Below are positions 45,897-54,821 of a stretch of DNA of 64,000 bases, piece after piece. This DNA is from Sva-07 sp963752815. Lineage in GTDB: Bacteria; Actinomycetota; Acidimicrobiia; Acidimicrobiales; Ilumatobacteraceae. The first letter of the stretch is position 1. The number at the start of each line of letters is the position of its first letter. A program made the position numbers and the translations under genes. The notes beneath the pieces were generated by a model. It ran no database searches and was not told the origin of the DNA. It saw nothing but the letters and a program-made list of their open reading frames with translations. The stretch is from positions 930,001 through 994,000 of the forward strand of contig CAVVZI010000015.1 of assembly GCA_963752815.1 (NCBI GenBank). The letters run 5' to 3'.

Positions 45897-47325
45897 GTGA
45901 CGAGCGCCCGCAAGCGGCTCGGCGCCTGGTACACGCCCGACGATCTGGTGTCGACGGTGGTCGACCACGTGGTGACGCCCGAGTTCGTACGAGCCCGGTC
46001 GAGCGCGGGCCGGTCGCTGCGGGTCCTCGATCCGGCGTGCGGTGACGGACGCTTCCTCGCCGCCGTCGAGGAACGTGTCAACGCCGCGGGTGTCGCGTGC
46101 GAACTCGTCGGAGTCGACATCGATCCGGCCGCGGCGGAAGCGGCGCGGGACCGCTGTCCCGGCGCGCACATCGTCCACGCCGACGCGCTCGCGCACGACT
46201 TCGCCGGGCAGCGGTTCGACGTGGTGATCGGCAACCCGCCGTTCCTGTCGCAGATGGCATCGGCGACGACGCGGGGCGGTGCGAGCGCCCGCAGCGGTGG
46301 GCCGTACGCGGACGCGGCGGTCGAGTTCCTCGCCCTGGCCGGTGAAGTCGTCGACCCGTGCGGCGGACGCGTCGCGTTCGTCCTCCCGCAGTCGATCCTC
46401 GCGGCCCGCGACGCCCAACGTGTTCGAACGAGCTTCGATGCGCGCGCCCACATGTTCTGGTCGTGGTGGACCGGCGAGCGCGCCTTCGACGCGCAGGTGC
46501 ACACGTGCGCGTTGGCGTTCGAGTTCGGCTCCCCGCAATCGCCCGTGGCGGGGCGGCTGCCCGGCAACTGGACGGGCGTCGTGACCTCCCGCCACGACGT
46601 CCCATCGCTGCCGACGCTCGCGACCAAGCGGTTGTCTCGCCGATCGAGCGACGCTGAACGCCAACTTCCGTGACGAGTACTACGGCATGGTTCCGGCCGT
46701 CGGCGACCACGCGGCCGGACCGCCGTTGATCACCAGCGGGTTGATCGATCCGGGCCGCAGCCGGTGGGGAGAGCGCCCGGTCACGTTCGCCAAACGGCGG
46801 CTGCAGTCCCCGCGGATCGACCTCGCCGCGCTCGACCCGAAGATGCAGGCCTGGGCCGCGAAGCGGTTGGTGCCGAAGGTGCTCGTCGCCAATCAGACGG
46901 CGATCATCGAGGCGCTCTGTGACGAACGAGGCGAGTTCCTGCCCGCTGTTCCGGTCGTCGGCGTCTATCCCGGGCGTGGCGAGAGCCTGTTCGACGCCGG
47001 TCCGGTCGAGCCCGACCTGGTGTGGCGGATCGCCGCCGTCCTCACCTCGCCGGTGGCGTCGGCGTGGGCGTGGCATCGCCAGGCGGGTACCGGGTTGTCC
47101 GTCGGCACGATCCGCCTCGGGCCCGTGCTGCTCGGCGAGTTGCCGTGGCCGGCCGGAGAACTCGACGCCGCGGTGATCGCCCTGCGGGCGGGCGATGTTC
47201 GGGGTTGCGGAACCGCGATGCTCGACGCCTACGCCGTCGAATCGCCGGCCGACCGGGACACGTTGCTCACGTGGTGGCTGACGGCGGTCGAACGGATCGA
47301 CCGTCGGGCGAGCGCCATGACCTGA
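45897..47325 (+). CDS. Class I N6-adenine DNA methyltransferase (frameshifted)
   Basis: This is about 475 residues after removing one extra A near 46625. The SAM-binding motif is VLDPACGDGRFLAAV (residue 45 or so), and the catalytic motif VIGNPPFLSQ indicates an amino-methyltransferase, most likely of adenine. C-terminal target-recognition-like sequence includes NANFRDEYYGMVPAV and DPKMQAWAAKRLV. No restriction endonuclease, specificity subunit or other defence gene lies near, so it looks like an orphan enzyme. Its end overlaps the anti-sigma gene by 59 bp. Confidence 0.78.
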
Positions 47326-47914
47326 CCGCACGGACGTGCCTGGGCCAGCCGGGCGATCCGGCGATCATCCAGAGCAACACGAGGCCGGCCAGTTCGGCGA
47401 CGTGGGCACCCTCGGCCAGCGGCCTCACGCCCCCGTGGGCGCTGTCGGTGATCGCGCTGACGATCGTGGTCGCCACCAGTGCGCCGGTGAAGGGCAGCAG
47501 ACCGGAGGCGCGGTGCGGTCTCCATGCGGCGTAGGCGAAGCCGATCGCGAGTGCCGCACCGAACGCGCCGAGGTGGCGGGCCATGTGCGGGTTGGCGCCG
47601 GCCGCATCGCCCAGCACGAGGGCCGGGGCGCTCTGGACGAGCATCACGACCGCGACCCAGGCGAGGGCGGGCCGCAACCAGTCGACCCGACCCGACCGAG
47701 TGGGTCGCGCGCCGGCAACCACCCGCGCGACGAGGTCGGGAACGGCTTCGGCCGATCGGACCCGGACATTCCGGTCGACCGCGGCGAGTCGTTGGGCGAA
47801 GGTTCGACACTCGGCGCAGGTGGCGAGATGTTGGTCGGCGACAGCGGTCTCGTCGGCGTGCGCTTCGCCGTCGAGTCGGGCCGAGAGCACGTCGCGGACG
47901 TCGTCGCAATCCAT
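47267..47914 (-). CDS. Zinc-finger anti-sigma factor, membrane-bound
   Basis: This is 215 residues from the ATG at 47914. The ZAS motif H29-x3-C33-x2-C36 (HLATCAEC) marks an anti-sigma domain that holds an ECF sigma factor. Four hydrophobic segments follow (ALAWVAVVMLVQSAPALVL, LGAFGAALAIGFAYAAW, FTGALVATTIVSAI, LAGLVLLWMIAG). An upstream GTG at 47962 would leave only 11 bp to the sigma gene. It is divergent from the sigma gene, an uncommon but known geometry. Confidence 0.82.
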   Translation of the reverse strand: MDCDDVRDVLSARLDGEAHADETAVADQHLATCAECRTFAQRLAAVDRNVRVRSAEAVPDLVARVVAGARPTRSGRVDWLRPALAWVAVVMLVQSAPALVLGDAAGANPHMARHLGAFGAALAIGFAYAAWRPHRASGLLPFTGALVATTIVSAITDSAHGGVRPLAEGAHVAELAGLVLLWMIAGSPGWPRHVRAVRSWRSPDGRSVRPPSATT

Positions 47915-47973
47915 GTCGGCAAGGTCGGCGGGGGTGGGGATTTGGTTCCCATCGTGCGACACTGCAACCTGTC

Positions 47974-48555
47974 ATGGATCACCTGACGAGGTTGCTCATC
48001 GCGGCGCGCGACGGCGATCGCCGGGCACTCGAGCGGTTCATCGCGGAGACCCAGGCCGATGTGTGGCGCGTCTGCCGCTACCTGGGCGATTTCGATGCCG
48101 CCGACGATCTCGCCCAGGAGACCTACGAGCGCGCGATCGCCTCGATCCATCGCTACCGCGCCGACGGATCGGCCCGCGGGTGGTTGCTGACGATCGCCCG
48201 CCGGACCTGTGTCGATCACACGCGCCGCGCCGTACGGCGACGCCGTCTGAACCGGCAGGCGATCCACGAAGCGGGAGCAGGATCGACCGAAGGGGCGATC
48301 GTCATGGCCGACCCGAGTGGACGCGTCGAGCTGGAGTGTTTGCTCGAGCTGCTCGACGACGACCGGCGCGCGGCGTTCGTGCTCACTCAGGTGATCGGCA
48401 TGCACTACGACGAGGCCGCCGAGGTGCTCGGTTGTCCGATCGGTACCGTCCGCTCACGGGTGTCGCGGGCGCGCGGCGATCTCGTAGCGTCGATGGATGC
48501 CGCGTCCACGCCCGCTGATCGCTCGGGAACGAGTCGTCGTCGCCGAGCGACCTGA
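47974..48555 (+). CDS. ECF sigma factor
   Basis: This is 193 residues. Region 2 is LERFIAETQADVWRVCRYLG and DDLAQETYERAIASIHRYR (the DxLAQET-type core). Region 4 is AFVLTQVIGMHYDEAAEVLGCPIGTVRSRVSRARGDL, the HTH for -35 recognition. The basic tail is disordered. It lies 7 bp from the downstream cytochrome c-SCO gene and is divergent from its probable anti-sigma, so it likely controls the copper/oxidase genes that follow. Confidence 0.9.
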   Translation: MDHLTRLLIAARDGDRRALERFIAETQADVWRVCRYLGDFDAADDLAQETYERAIASIHRYRADGSARGWLLTIARRTCVDHTRRAVRRRRLNRQAIHEAGAGSTEGAIVMADPSGRVELECLLELLDDDRRAAFVLTQVIGMHYDEAAEVLGCPIGTVRSRVSRARGDLVASMDAASTPADRSGTSRRRRAT

Positions 48556-48561
48556 TTGCCC

Positions 48562-49626
48562 ATGAGCGCTTTTCCCGGGATCGGTCGCGCCCGATCGCGC
48601 GTCATCGCGTCCGGTCGCTGGGCAGTGCCGCTGCTCGTCGTCGCCGCGGTCGGCGTGGTGGCCACCGCTTGCGGGTCCGACAGCCCCGACGCCCCCGACG
48701 CGGCCTCCGCCGGTGGCACGGCCGACGCCGCGGCGGTCGAGCTCTCGGCGGCCGGCCAGCGCGGTCAGGACGTTGCCCAATCGAACGGCTGCGCTGCCTG
48801 CCACGGCAACTCGGGACAGGGTGGGGTCGGGCCCGCGTGGGTCGGCCTGTACGGCTCTGACGTCGAGTTGGAGGACGGGACGACGGTCGTGGCCGACGAC
48901 GCCTATCTGACGCGTTCGATCACGGACCCGGGCGCCGAGATCCGCGCGGATTCGAACGTCCCGATGCCGAAGAACCGGCTGAACGACGATCAGGTGGCCG
49001 ACGTGGTCGCCTACATCCGCGACCTGTCCGGCGACCCCACATCCGACGGCGGCGACGCTGCCCCGGAGCCGACCACGAATGGCGGACTGTCGGGCGTCGT
49101 CCGTGATCCTGCGCCGATGGTCGACCTGTCGTCGATTCCGTCGCTCACCGATCCGGGAACCGACATCTCGTTCCAAGCCGATCCCGGCGAGTTCCGGCTC
49201 GTGTTCTTCGGCTACACGCACTGCCCGGATGTGTGCCCGACGACATTGGCCGACCTCACGGTGGCGATGCGCAAGCTGCCCGAGGCCGATGCCGCCAAGG
49301 TCGACACCGTGATGGTCACCGTCGATCCCGACCGCGATCTCGACGTGCTCGCCGAGTACGTCCAGAGTTTCCTCCCGGATGGACTGGCCGGCGGCACCGC
49401 TGATCCCGCCCGTCTGCAGGCGATCGCCGATGCGTTCGGAGTCACCTACTCCGTCACGACGAACGACGACGGCGAGGTCGAGGTGGTCCACACCGGCTTC
49501 GTCTACGTGGTCGACGACACGGGCCGACTCGTGCTCACATGGCCCTTCGGCACGACGTCGGACGACATGGCCAACGATCTCGAGCTCCTGTTCGCGTCCG
49601 CTCCAGCCACCACGGAAACGGACTGA
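48562..49626 (+). CDS. Cytochrome c-SCO1/SenC fusion lipoprotein
   Basis: This is a 354-residue exported protein. A lipoprotein signal ends in ATAC with Cys37. Residues 60-150 are a class I cytochrome c domain with heme motif CAACH (77-81) and a methionine-containing NVPMPKNRL axial loop. Residues 180-350 are an SCO1/SenC thioredoxin-like domain with the copper pair CPDVC (221-225) and VVHTGFVYVVDD carrying the third ligand histidine. SCO proteins deliver copper to cytochrome oxidase. An electron-carrying heme domain in the same chain could supply reducing power. TTG 48556 is an alternative start. Confidence 0.9.
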   Translation: MSAFPGIGRARSRVIASGRWAVPLLVVAAVGVVATACGSDSPDAPDAASAGGTADAAAVELSAAGQRGQDVAQSNGCAACHGNSGQGGVGPAWVGLYGSDVELEDGTTVVADDAYLTRSITDPGAEIRADSNVPMPKNRLNDDQVADVVAYIRDLSGDPTSDGGDAAPEPTTNGGLSGVVRDPAPMVDLSSIPSLTDPGTDISFQADPGEFRLVFFGYTHCPDVCPTTLADLTVAMRKLPEADAAKVDTVMVTVDPDRDLDVLAEYVQSFLPDGLAGGTADPARLQAIADAFGVTYSVTTNDDGEVEVVHTGFVYVVDDTGRLVLTWPFGTTSDDMANDLELLFASAPATTETD

Positions 49627-49628
49627 CG

Positions 49629-50123
49629 ATGCACCCCGCCCGCCCACTCCCACTCCCACGCCCTCATTCCTCGTTTGCGTCAGAATTTTCGGGCGACGGG
49701 GCCTCAGAAATCCCGACGCAAACGGGATTTGGGGGGCGCCGCCGCGTCATCGGGTCGCTCGGTTGCTTGGCGCTGGTGGGAGCGATGTGTCTCGCGGCGT
49801 GCGGCAGTGACGACGCGGCGGGCGCGCCGGCGATCTCCGTGGTCGACTCGGTCGCCGCGGCGACGTACGAGTACACGATTCCGGCCGGCGCCGGCGCAGC
49901 GATCGACGCGGGCGAGCCGCTCGACATCCTCCCGGCCGAACTCGACGCCCACGTGGGCGACACCATCCGCATCGTGAACGACGACGTGCGCGGCCACAAC
50001 GTCGGGCCGTTCTTCGTCGGTGCGGGCGAAACGATGACCCAACAGTTCGCGTCGCCAGGCGACTTCGTCGGGATCTGCACCGTGCATCCGAGCGGCCAGT
50101 TCGTCCTGCACGTCGAGGCCTGA
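49629..50123 (+). CDS. Cupredoxin-like lipoprotein with embedded R2 repeat
   Basis: The copper-binding core (residues about 85-164) has ligands in DVRGHNVGPFF, GICTVHPSGQF and the adjacent Cys-His pair, as in plastocyanin/azurin-type proteins. A lipobox LAAC ends a signal peptide that starts with RRRVIGSLG. No usual start codon exists directly before that signal; the in-frame ATG at 49629, 3 nt after the upstream stop, forces translation across an R2 palindrome (49672-49724). So either the repeat is translated in an N-terminal extension, or the start is a rare codon. It overlaps the next gene at TGATG. Confidence 0.75.
   Translation: MHPARPLPLPRPHSSFASEFSGDGASEIPTQTGFGGRRRVIGSLGCLALVGAMCLAACGSDDAAGAPAISVVDSVAAATYEYTIPAGAGAAIDAGEPLDILPAELDAHVGDTIRIVNDDVRGHNVGPFFVGAGETMTQQFASPGDFVGICTVHPSGQFVLHVEA
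49672..49724 (+). repeat. R2 palindromic element, copy 3
   Basis: This 53-bp copy begins CGTTTGCGTCAGAATTTTC and ends CCCGACGCAAACG. It lies between the cytochrome c-SCO stop and the cupredoxin signal peptide, in frame with the cupredoxin gene and without a stop codon in that frame. CCCTCATTCC precedes it as in copy 2. Confidence 0.85.
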
Positions 50124-51190
50124 TGCGCCCGATTGCGGCGATGGCCGCCGGTGTGGTCCTCGCGGCGGCGTTCTCCACGCCGGTGTTCGCCGATCCTGCG
50201 GGCCCGACCGACTATCGCTCGGAGGTCGTCTCGGTCGATCCGCCCAGCGACGACATCGACGTCGAGATCATCGGCGGTGACTCGTTCGTCGAGTTGACCG
50301 CACAGCCGGGGACCGATGTGGTCGTCGTCGGCTATCGCGGTGAGCCGTACCTGTGGTTCCGGCCCGACGGCACGGTGTGGGAGAACGAGAAGGCACCGAC
50401 CACCTATCAGAACCTCAGCCGCTTCGGCACCGACGCACCGGCCGCCGCCGACCCCGAGGCCGAACCGGACTGGCACCAGGTGGCGTCGGACCATCGATGG
50501 GCGTGGCACGACCACCGGACGCACTGGATGCAGACGACCCGGCCGCTCGGCGCCGGCCCCGGCGATCAGATCCTCGAGGCCGTCGTGCCGCTCGTCGTGG
50601 ACGACGCCGACGTGGCGGTCACCGTGGCCAGCACGTGGCAGCCAGCGCCGTCGCCGTTGCCGGTGTGGCTCGGCGGGATCGCCGGCGCGCTGGCCGCCGT
50701 CGGATGGTGGGCGACTCGTCGGCGCGGCCGCCCGGCGATGCCGTGGCTCGTGCCGCCGGCCGCGTTGGCGCTGGCGGTCGGCGCCTGGCAGTACCGGTCG
50801 CTGCCGTCGGAGACGGGCCCGCGCCTCGTGTGGTGGGCGCTCCCGGCAGTGGCGGTGGTGTGCTCGATCGCGGCGGTCGTGGCCGAGCGCCGCGATCGCC
50901 AGCGGGCCAAGTCCGGTGGCGCGCCGGGTTCCGGGTTCTGGGCCGAAGCGGCCATGTTGCTGGTGGGCGTCGAACTCGCGATCTGGGGCTGGGTGAAGCG
51001 TGACGGGCTGTCGGCGGCACTGATCCCGACCGACGCGCCGGGCTGGCTCGATCGGTTCACGGTGGCCGCCGCCCTCACGTCGGGCGTCGGCTTCACCGCC
51101 CTCGCACTCTGGGCGCTGTTCGGCCCGCGTCAGCGGGTCCAGGGTGGGCTCGGGCTGGCCGCGTCGGGCCCACCCGTCAGCACCTCGTAA
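50123..51190 (+). CDS. Exported membrane protein of the copper/oxidase cluster
   Basis: This is 355 residues. An N-terminal signal peptide (AAMAAGVVLAAAFSTPVFADPAG) leads to an extracytoplasmic domain (VGYRGEPYLWFRPDGTVWEN, HRWAWHDHRTHWM) rich in histidine and tryptophan. About five transmembrane helices follow from residue 175 on. The HDHRTHW cluster could bind metal. I do not recognise a named family. Its ATG overlaps the cupredoxin stop, so it is part of the same operon. Its 3' end overlaps the convergent map gene by 61 bp. Confidence 0.65.
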   Translation: MRPIAAMAAGVVLAAAFSTPVFADPAGPTDYRSEVVSVDPPSDDIDVEIIGGDSFVELTAQPGTDVVVVGYRGEPYLWFRPDGTVWENEKAPTTYQNLSRFGTDAPAAADPEAEPDWHQVASDHRWAWHDHRTHWMQTTRPLGAGPGDQILEAVVPLVVDDADVAVTVASTWQPAPSPLPVWLGGIAGALAAVGWWATRRRGRPAMPWLVPPAALALAVGAWQYRSLPSETGPRLVWWALPAVAVVCSIAAVVAERRDRQRAKSGGAPGSGFWAEAAMLLVGVELAIWGWVKRDGLSAALIPTDAPGWLDRFTVAAALTSGVGFTALALWALFGPRQRVQGGLGLAASGPPVSTS

Positions 51191-52107
51191 CCGTCGTCGG
51201 TGACGACCAGCGTGTGCTCGAACTGTGCCGTCCGCTTGCCGTCGGCGGTGACGGCGGTCCAGTCGTCGTCCCAGATCTTGTAGTTCACGGTGCCGAGAGT
51301 GATCATCGGCTCGATCGTGAACGTCATGCCGGGACGCATGATCACGTTGGCTCGCGAGTCGTAGTAGTGCAGCACCTGGATGTCGCCGTGGAACTGCTCA
51401 CCGATGCTGTGGCCGACGAAAGCCCGGACCACGCCGTACTTGTACTTCTTCGCGTGGTCCTCGATCGCCCGACCGATGTCGCTGATCGGACGTCCCGGCT
51501 TGACGGCCTCGATGCCGAGCCACGTGCACTCCTCGGTGACCCGCACGAGCTGGCGGCTCTCGTCGTCGACGTCGCCCGCGAAGAACGTGGCGTTGGTGTC
51601 GCCGTGCACGCCGCCGATGTAGCCGGTGACGTCGATGTTGCAGATGTCGCCGTCGACCAGCTCACGCGAATCGGGGATGCCGTGGCAGATGACCTCGTTC
51701 ACCGACGTGCAGCACGCCTTCGGATAGTGGTTGTAGTTGACCGTCGACGGGTACGCGCCGCGCTCGATGAACGCGTTGTGGACGAACACGTCGATCTCTT
51801 CGGTGGTGACGCCGGGAGCGACCATCTTGCCGGCGAGGGCGAGCACGTCGGCGGCCACCTTGCCGGCGATGCGCATCTTCTCGATCGTCTCGGGCGACTT
51901 GATCCGCGGTTCGTCCCACGAATGCACTTCGCCGGTCTCGGCGTAGGGTGGGCGGGCGATGGAGGTGGGAACCGACCGCATCGGGGACACGAACCCCGGC
52001 ATGATCCGACCCTCGGTCTTCTTGTGACAACGCTTGTACTTGCGGCCGCTGCCGCACCAGCACACTTCGTTCGCTGCGGGCAACGTGGACGGTGCGGTTG
52101 CAGACAT
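51130..52107 (-). CDS. map: Methionine aminopeptidase with N-terminal SEC-C motif
   Basis: This is a 325-residue type I methionine aminopeptidase that trims initiator methionine. The N-terminal SEC-C zinc motif is EVCWCGSGRKYKRCH (residues 14-28), as in some actinobacterial paralogues that bind the ribosome. Metal ligands are seen in GDICNIDVTGYIGGVHGDTNATF, VGHSIGEQFH, TFTIEPMI and QFEHTLVVTDDG. Length is normal for this subtype. The ATG is at 52107. Confidence 0.93.
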   Translation of the reverse strand: MSATAPSTLPAANEVCWCGSGRKYKRCHKKTEGRIMPGFVSPMRSVPTSIARPPYAETGEVHSWDEPRIKSPETIEKMRIAGKVAADVLALAGKMVAPGVTTEEIDVFVHNAFIERGAYPSTVNYNHYPKACCTSVNEVICHGIPDSRELVDGDICNIDVTGYIGGVHGDTNATFFAGDVDDESRQLVRVTEECTWLGIEAVKPGRPISDIGRAIEDHAKKYKYGVVRAFVGHSIGEQFHGDIQVLHYYDSRANVIMRPGMTFTIEPMITLGTVNYKIWDDDWTAVTADGKRTAQFEHTLVVTDDGYEVLTGGPDAASPSPPWTR

Positions 52108-52136
52108 GCGTTCAGGATAGGGCCTCGGGCCGCGGC

Positions 52137-53072
52137 ATGAAATGGCCCACGTGGTACCACGGCGCGATCCTCGCGGCCATCAGCGTCACGTTGTGGTGGG
52201 CGCTCGGCCGCGTGCGGATGTCGAGGGCGACGCGAGCGACCAGAGTGACGATGGCGATCCGACCGGCGGCGCAGGAACTGGCGATCGTCGCGGCGCTGTA
52301 CTCGGTGTGGCGGATCGCCCGCATGCTTCCGCTGGCCACGTCCGGCGGGGCGATCGACCGGGCGCGTCAGATCGACGACCTCCAGCGGTTCGTGCACCTG
52401 CCGTCGGAGCTGTCGCTCCAGCACTTCGTGATGGACTACGACTGGCTCGCCCGCGCGACCAACTACTACTACGCCGTCGTCCACGTCCCGGCGACGATCG
52501 CGTTCCTGGTGTGGTTGTTCGTTCGCCACCGTGATCACTATCCCCACTGGCGCAATGGGCTGGCGATCGTGACGGCGTTCTGCCTGTTCATCCGCTTCGT
52601 GCGGGTGGCGCCACCGCGATTCCTGCCCGACCTCGGCTACATCGATCTGTCGACGAAGTACGGGCTGTCGGTCTACGGCCCCGTCGGCACGGGCGTGTCC
52701 GACCAGTTCGCGGCCATGCCGTCGATCCACGTCGCCTGGGCCGCCGTCGTGTCGTTCGGCATCATCGCCGCCAGCCCGAGCAAGTGGCGCTGGGTGTTCG
52801 GTCTCCAGGTCGTGCTGACGATGCTCGCGGTGTCGGCGAGCGGCAATCATTGGTGGCTCGACGGGATCGTGGCGATCGCCCTGCTCGCCGTGGCCCTCGC
52901 GATCGACACCGCGGTGCGCCGCTGGTCGGCCGCTCGCCGCTCGGCCGATCCCGCTGGGGACGACGAGACTCGCCGTGAGGCCGAGCCAATCGTTTCAGAC
53001 GCCGTGGGCGTCGGGGAGCGACCAGAGCAGGTTCTCGACGAGGAGGCGTTCGTTCGGGTTCCGCTCGAGTGA
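52137..53072 (+). CDS. PAP2 / inositol-phosphotransferase-like membrane protein
   Basis: This is 311 residues from the ATG at 52137 with about six transmembrane segments. PAP2-type motifs are VRVAPPRFLPDLG, MPSIHVAWA (catalytic histidine) and SGNHWWLDGIVAI (second histidine and aspartate). They resemble the Aur1/Ipt1-like branch that moves phospho-headgroups between lipids. The C-terminal charged tail overlaps the convergent holB gene by 78 bp. Substrates are unknown. Confidence 0.82.
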   Translation: MKWPTWYHGAILAAISVTLWWALGRVRMSRATRATRVTMAIRPAAQELAIVAALYSVWRIARMLPLATSGGAIDRARQIDDLQRFVHLPSELSLQHFVMDYDWLARATNYYYAVVHVPATIAFLVWLFVRHRDHYPHWRNGLAIVTAFCLFIRFVRVAPPRFLPDLGYIDLSTKYGLSVYGPVGTGVSDQFAAMPSIHVAWAAVVSFGIIAASPSKWRWVFGLQVVLTMLAVSASGNHWWLDGIVAIALLAVALAIDTAVRRWSAARRSADPAGDDETRREAEPIVSDAVGVGERPEQVLDEEAFVRVPLE

Positions 53073-54095
53073 TTCCAGCGCGCCGTGGATCAAGCGGACC
53101 GCCTTGGCGCACTCGTCGATGTCGGCGGTCGAGCCCGGTGCCGTGACGCTGTTGCGGTACGTCCCGGCGAGCGTCGCCAGCCCGGCCCGCAGCTCGTCGG
53201 TGCGGTGACGGCGGAGTTCGCGCTTGTGGCGCTCCTCCAGCTGCTTGCGTCCGCTGCCCCTGTCGCCGTAGCGCGCGATCTGCTCGTCGAGGGCGACGAT
53301 CTCCTGCTCGTGACGCGCGGTCAGCGGTTCGGCCGCGTCGTCGATCATCGCCAGCAGCTCGGCCGCGGTGCGGATGGCGACCGAACCCGTGCCGTTCAAG
53401 CGGTGCGGGACGTGGGCGAATGCCGCCCGTCGTTCGGCGAGCTGTTCGTCGCTGGCGAGCACGCGCGCCCGGCCGATGTCGCCGAGCGATGCGGTCGCGG
53501 CCGTGGCCGCGGCGGCCGGCTCGACACCTTCGGCGACCAGGCGTTCGGTGATCACGTCGGTGCCGATGGCTCGGAAGTCGATTCGTACGCAGCGCGACGA
53601 GATCGTGATGAGATCGTTCGGCACGTAATCGCAGAGGATCAGGAACATCGTCGACGGTGGCGGTTCCTCGATCGTCTTCAGCATCAGCGCCGCCCCTTCC
53701 GGCCGAAGGAGGTGGAACTCGTCGAGGATCAGCACCTTGCGGTCGCCCTCGATCGGCGCGAGTGACGACACCCTGACGATCTCGCGCGCCTGCTCGGCCG
53801 AGATCGACGGCCCGGCACGTCGGAACTCGCGGACGTCGGGGTGCGTGCCGAGCAGGATCAGCCGCGCGTCGCGCTGGTCGGCGTCGTCGCCGCCGGAGAT
53901 GAGGTGTGCAGCGAAGGCCCGCGCCGCCGGCAGTTTCGTCGAGCCGCTCGGACCGACGAAGAGGTAGGCGTGGACGGGGCCGCGGGCGGCGGCATCGAGG
54001 AGTTGGGCGACGGCGCGGTCCTGACCGACGACCTGGTCCCACACGCTGCCGTGCCCGCCGGAAATCGCCTGTTCAGACATCGAACGGTCACTCAT
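52995..54095 (-). CDS. holB: DNA polymerase III subunit delta'
   Basis: This 366-residue clamp-loader subunit shows the family layout: VWDQVVGQDRAVAQLL, HAYLFVGPSGSTKL, SISAEQAREIVRVSSLAPIEGDRKVLILDEFHLLRPEGAALMLKTIEEPP, and ISSRCVRIDF. The P-loop GPSGSTKLPAA is degenerate: it lacks the Ser/Thr after the lysine, in line with delta' subunits that do not hydrolyse ATP. No zinc-finger cysteines are visible. Its start overlaps the tmk stop, a common tmk-holB pairing. Confidence 0.92.
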   Translation of the reverse strand: MSDRSMSEQAISGGHGSVWDQVVGQDRAVAQLLDAAARGPVHAYLFVGPSGSTKLPAARAFAAHLISGGDDADQRDARLILLGTHPDVREFRRAGPSISAEQAREIVRVSSLAPIEGDRKVLILDEFHLLRPEGAALMLKTIEEPPPSTMFLILCDYVPNDLITISSRCVRIDFRAIGTDVITERLVAEGVEPAAAATAATASLGDIGRARVLASDEQLAERRAAFAHVPHRLNGTGSVAIRTAAELLAMIDDAAEPLTARHEQEIVALDEQIARYGDRGSGRKQLEERHKRELRRHRTDELRAGLATLAGTYRNSVTAPGSTADIDECAKAVRLIHGALESLERNPNERLLVENLLWSLPDAHGV

Positions 54096-54760
54096 CGATC
54101 ACGACGCCGTGTTCGGCCAGGGCGGCGCGGATCTGTGCGGCCACCCGGTCGATCGAACCGATCGCCTGCACCGTGATCCACCGGTCGGGGTCGGCGGCGG
54201 CCATCGTCCGGTACCCGTCGAGCACCCGCTGATGGAAGGCCTCGCCCTCCGACTCGAAACGATCGAGGTCGCGTCTGCTCATCCGTTCGGCGACCACGTC
54301 GTCGGGCGTGTCGAGGAAGATGACGCGGTCGGGCCAGCGCCCCGCAGTGGCCCACTCGTTGAGCTTGGCGATGTCGGCCACGTCGAGCCCTCGGCCGTAC
54401 CCCTGGTAGGCGAGCGACGAGTACACCGAACGATCGCTGACGACGAACCGCCCGGCGTCGAGGGCCGGTCGCACGACCTCGGCCAGGTGCTGGGCCCGAT
54501 CGGCCGCCGCCAGCAGCGCCTCGGCGCGGTCGTCGAGGTGGGCATTCGGTGGTGTCGTGGAGGATGGCGCGCAGCCGGGCGCCGATGTCGGTGCCGCCCG
54601 TCTCCCTCGTCAGCACCGCATCGAGAGTCGTCGCGAGCCGCGCCGCCTGGGTCGACTTGCCGGACCCTTCGGCGCCCTCGAACACGATGTACTTCCCCGC
54701 ACCGCCGTCGGTCGCACCGCTCGCCTCGATTTCGGCAGCTTCGGCGTCGGCTGCTTCCAC
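54088..54760 (-). CDS. tmk: Thymidylate kinase (frameshifted)
   Basis: This is about 223 residues after removing one extra base near 54547. The P-loop is VFEGAEGSGKSTQAA, the substrate motif TRETGGTDIG and FVVSDRSVYSSLAYQGYGRGLDV, and the lid DVVAERMSRRDLDRFE. It converts dTMP to dTDP and is essential, so the apparent break must be an error or be compensated by another copy. The start is likely GTG 54760. It overlaps holB at its 3' end. Confidence 0.85.
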
Positions 54761-54821
54761 GTCGCCGATCGTACCGACTTGCTCAGGCGGCCGATGCTCT
54801 GCGCACTGATCGGTCCGCCCT

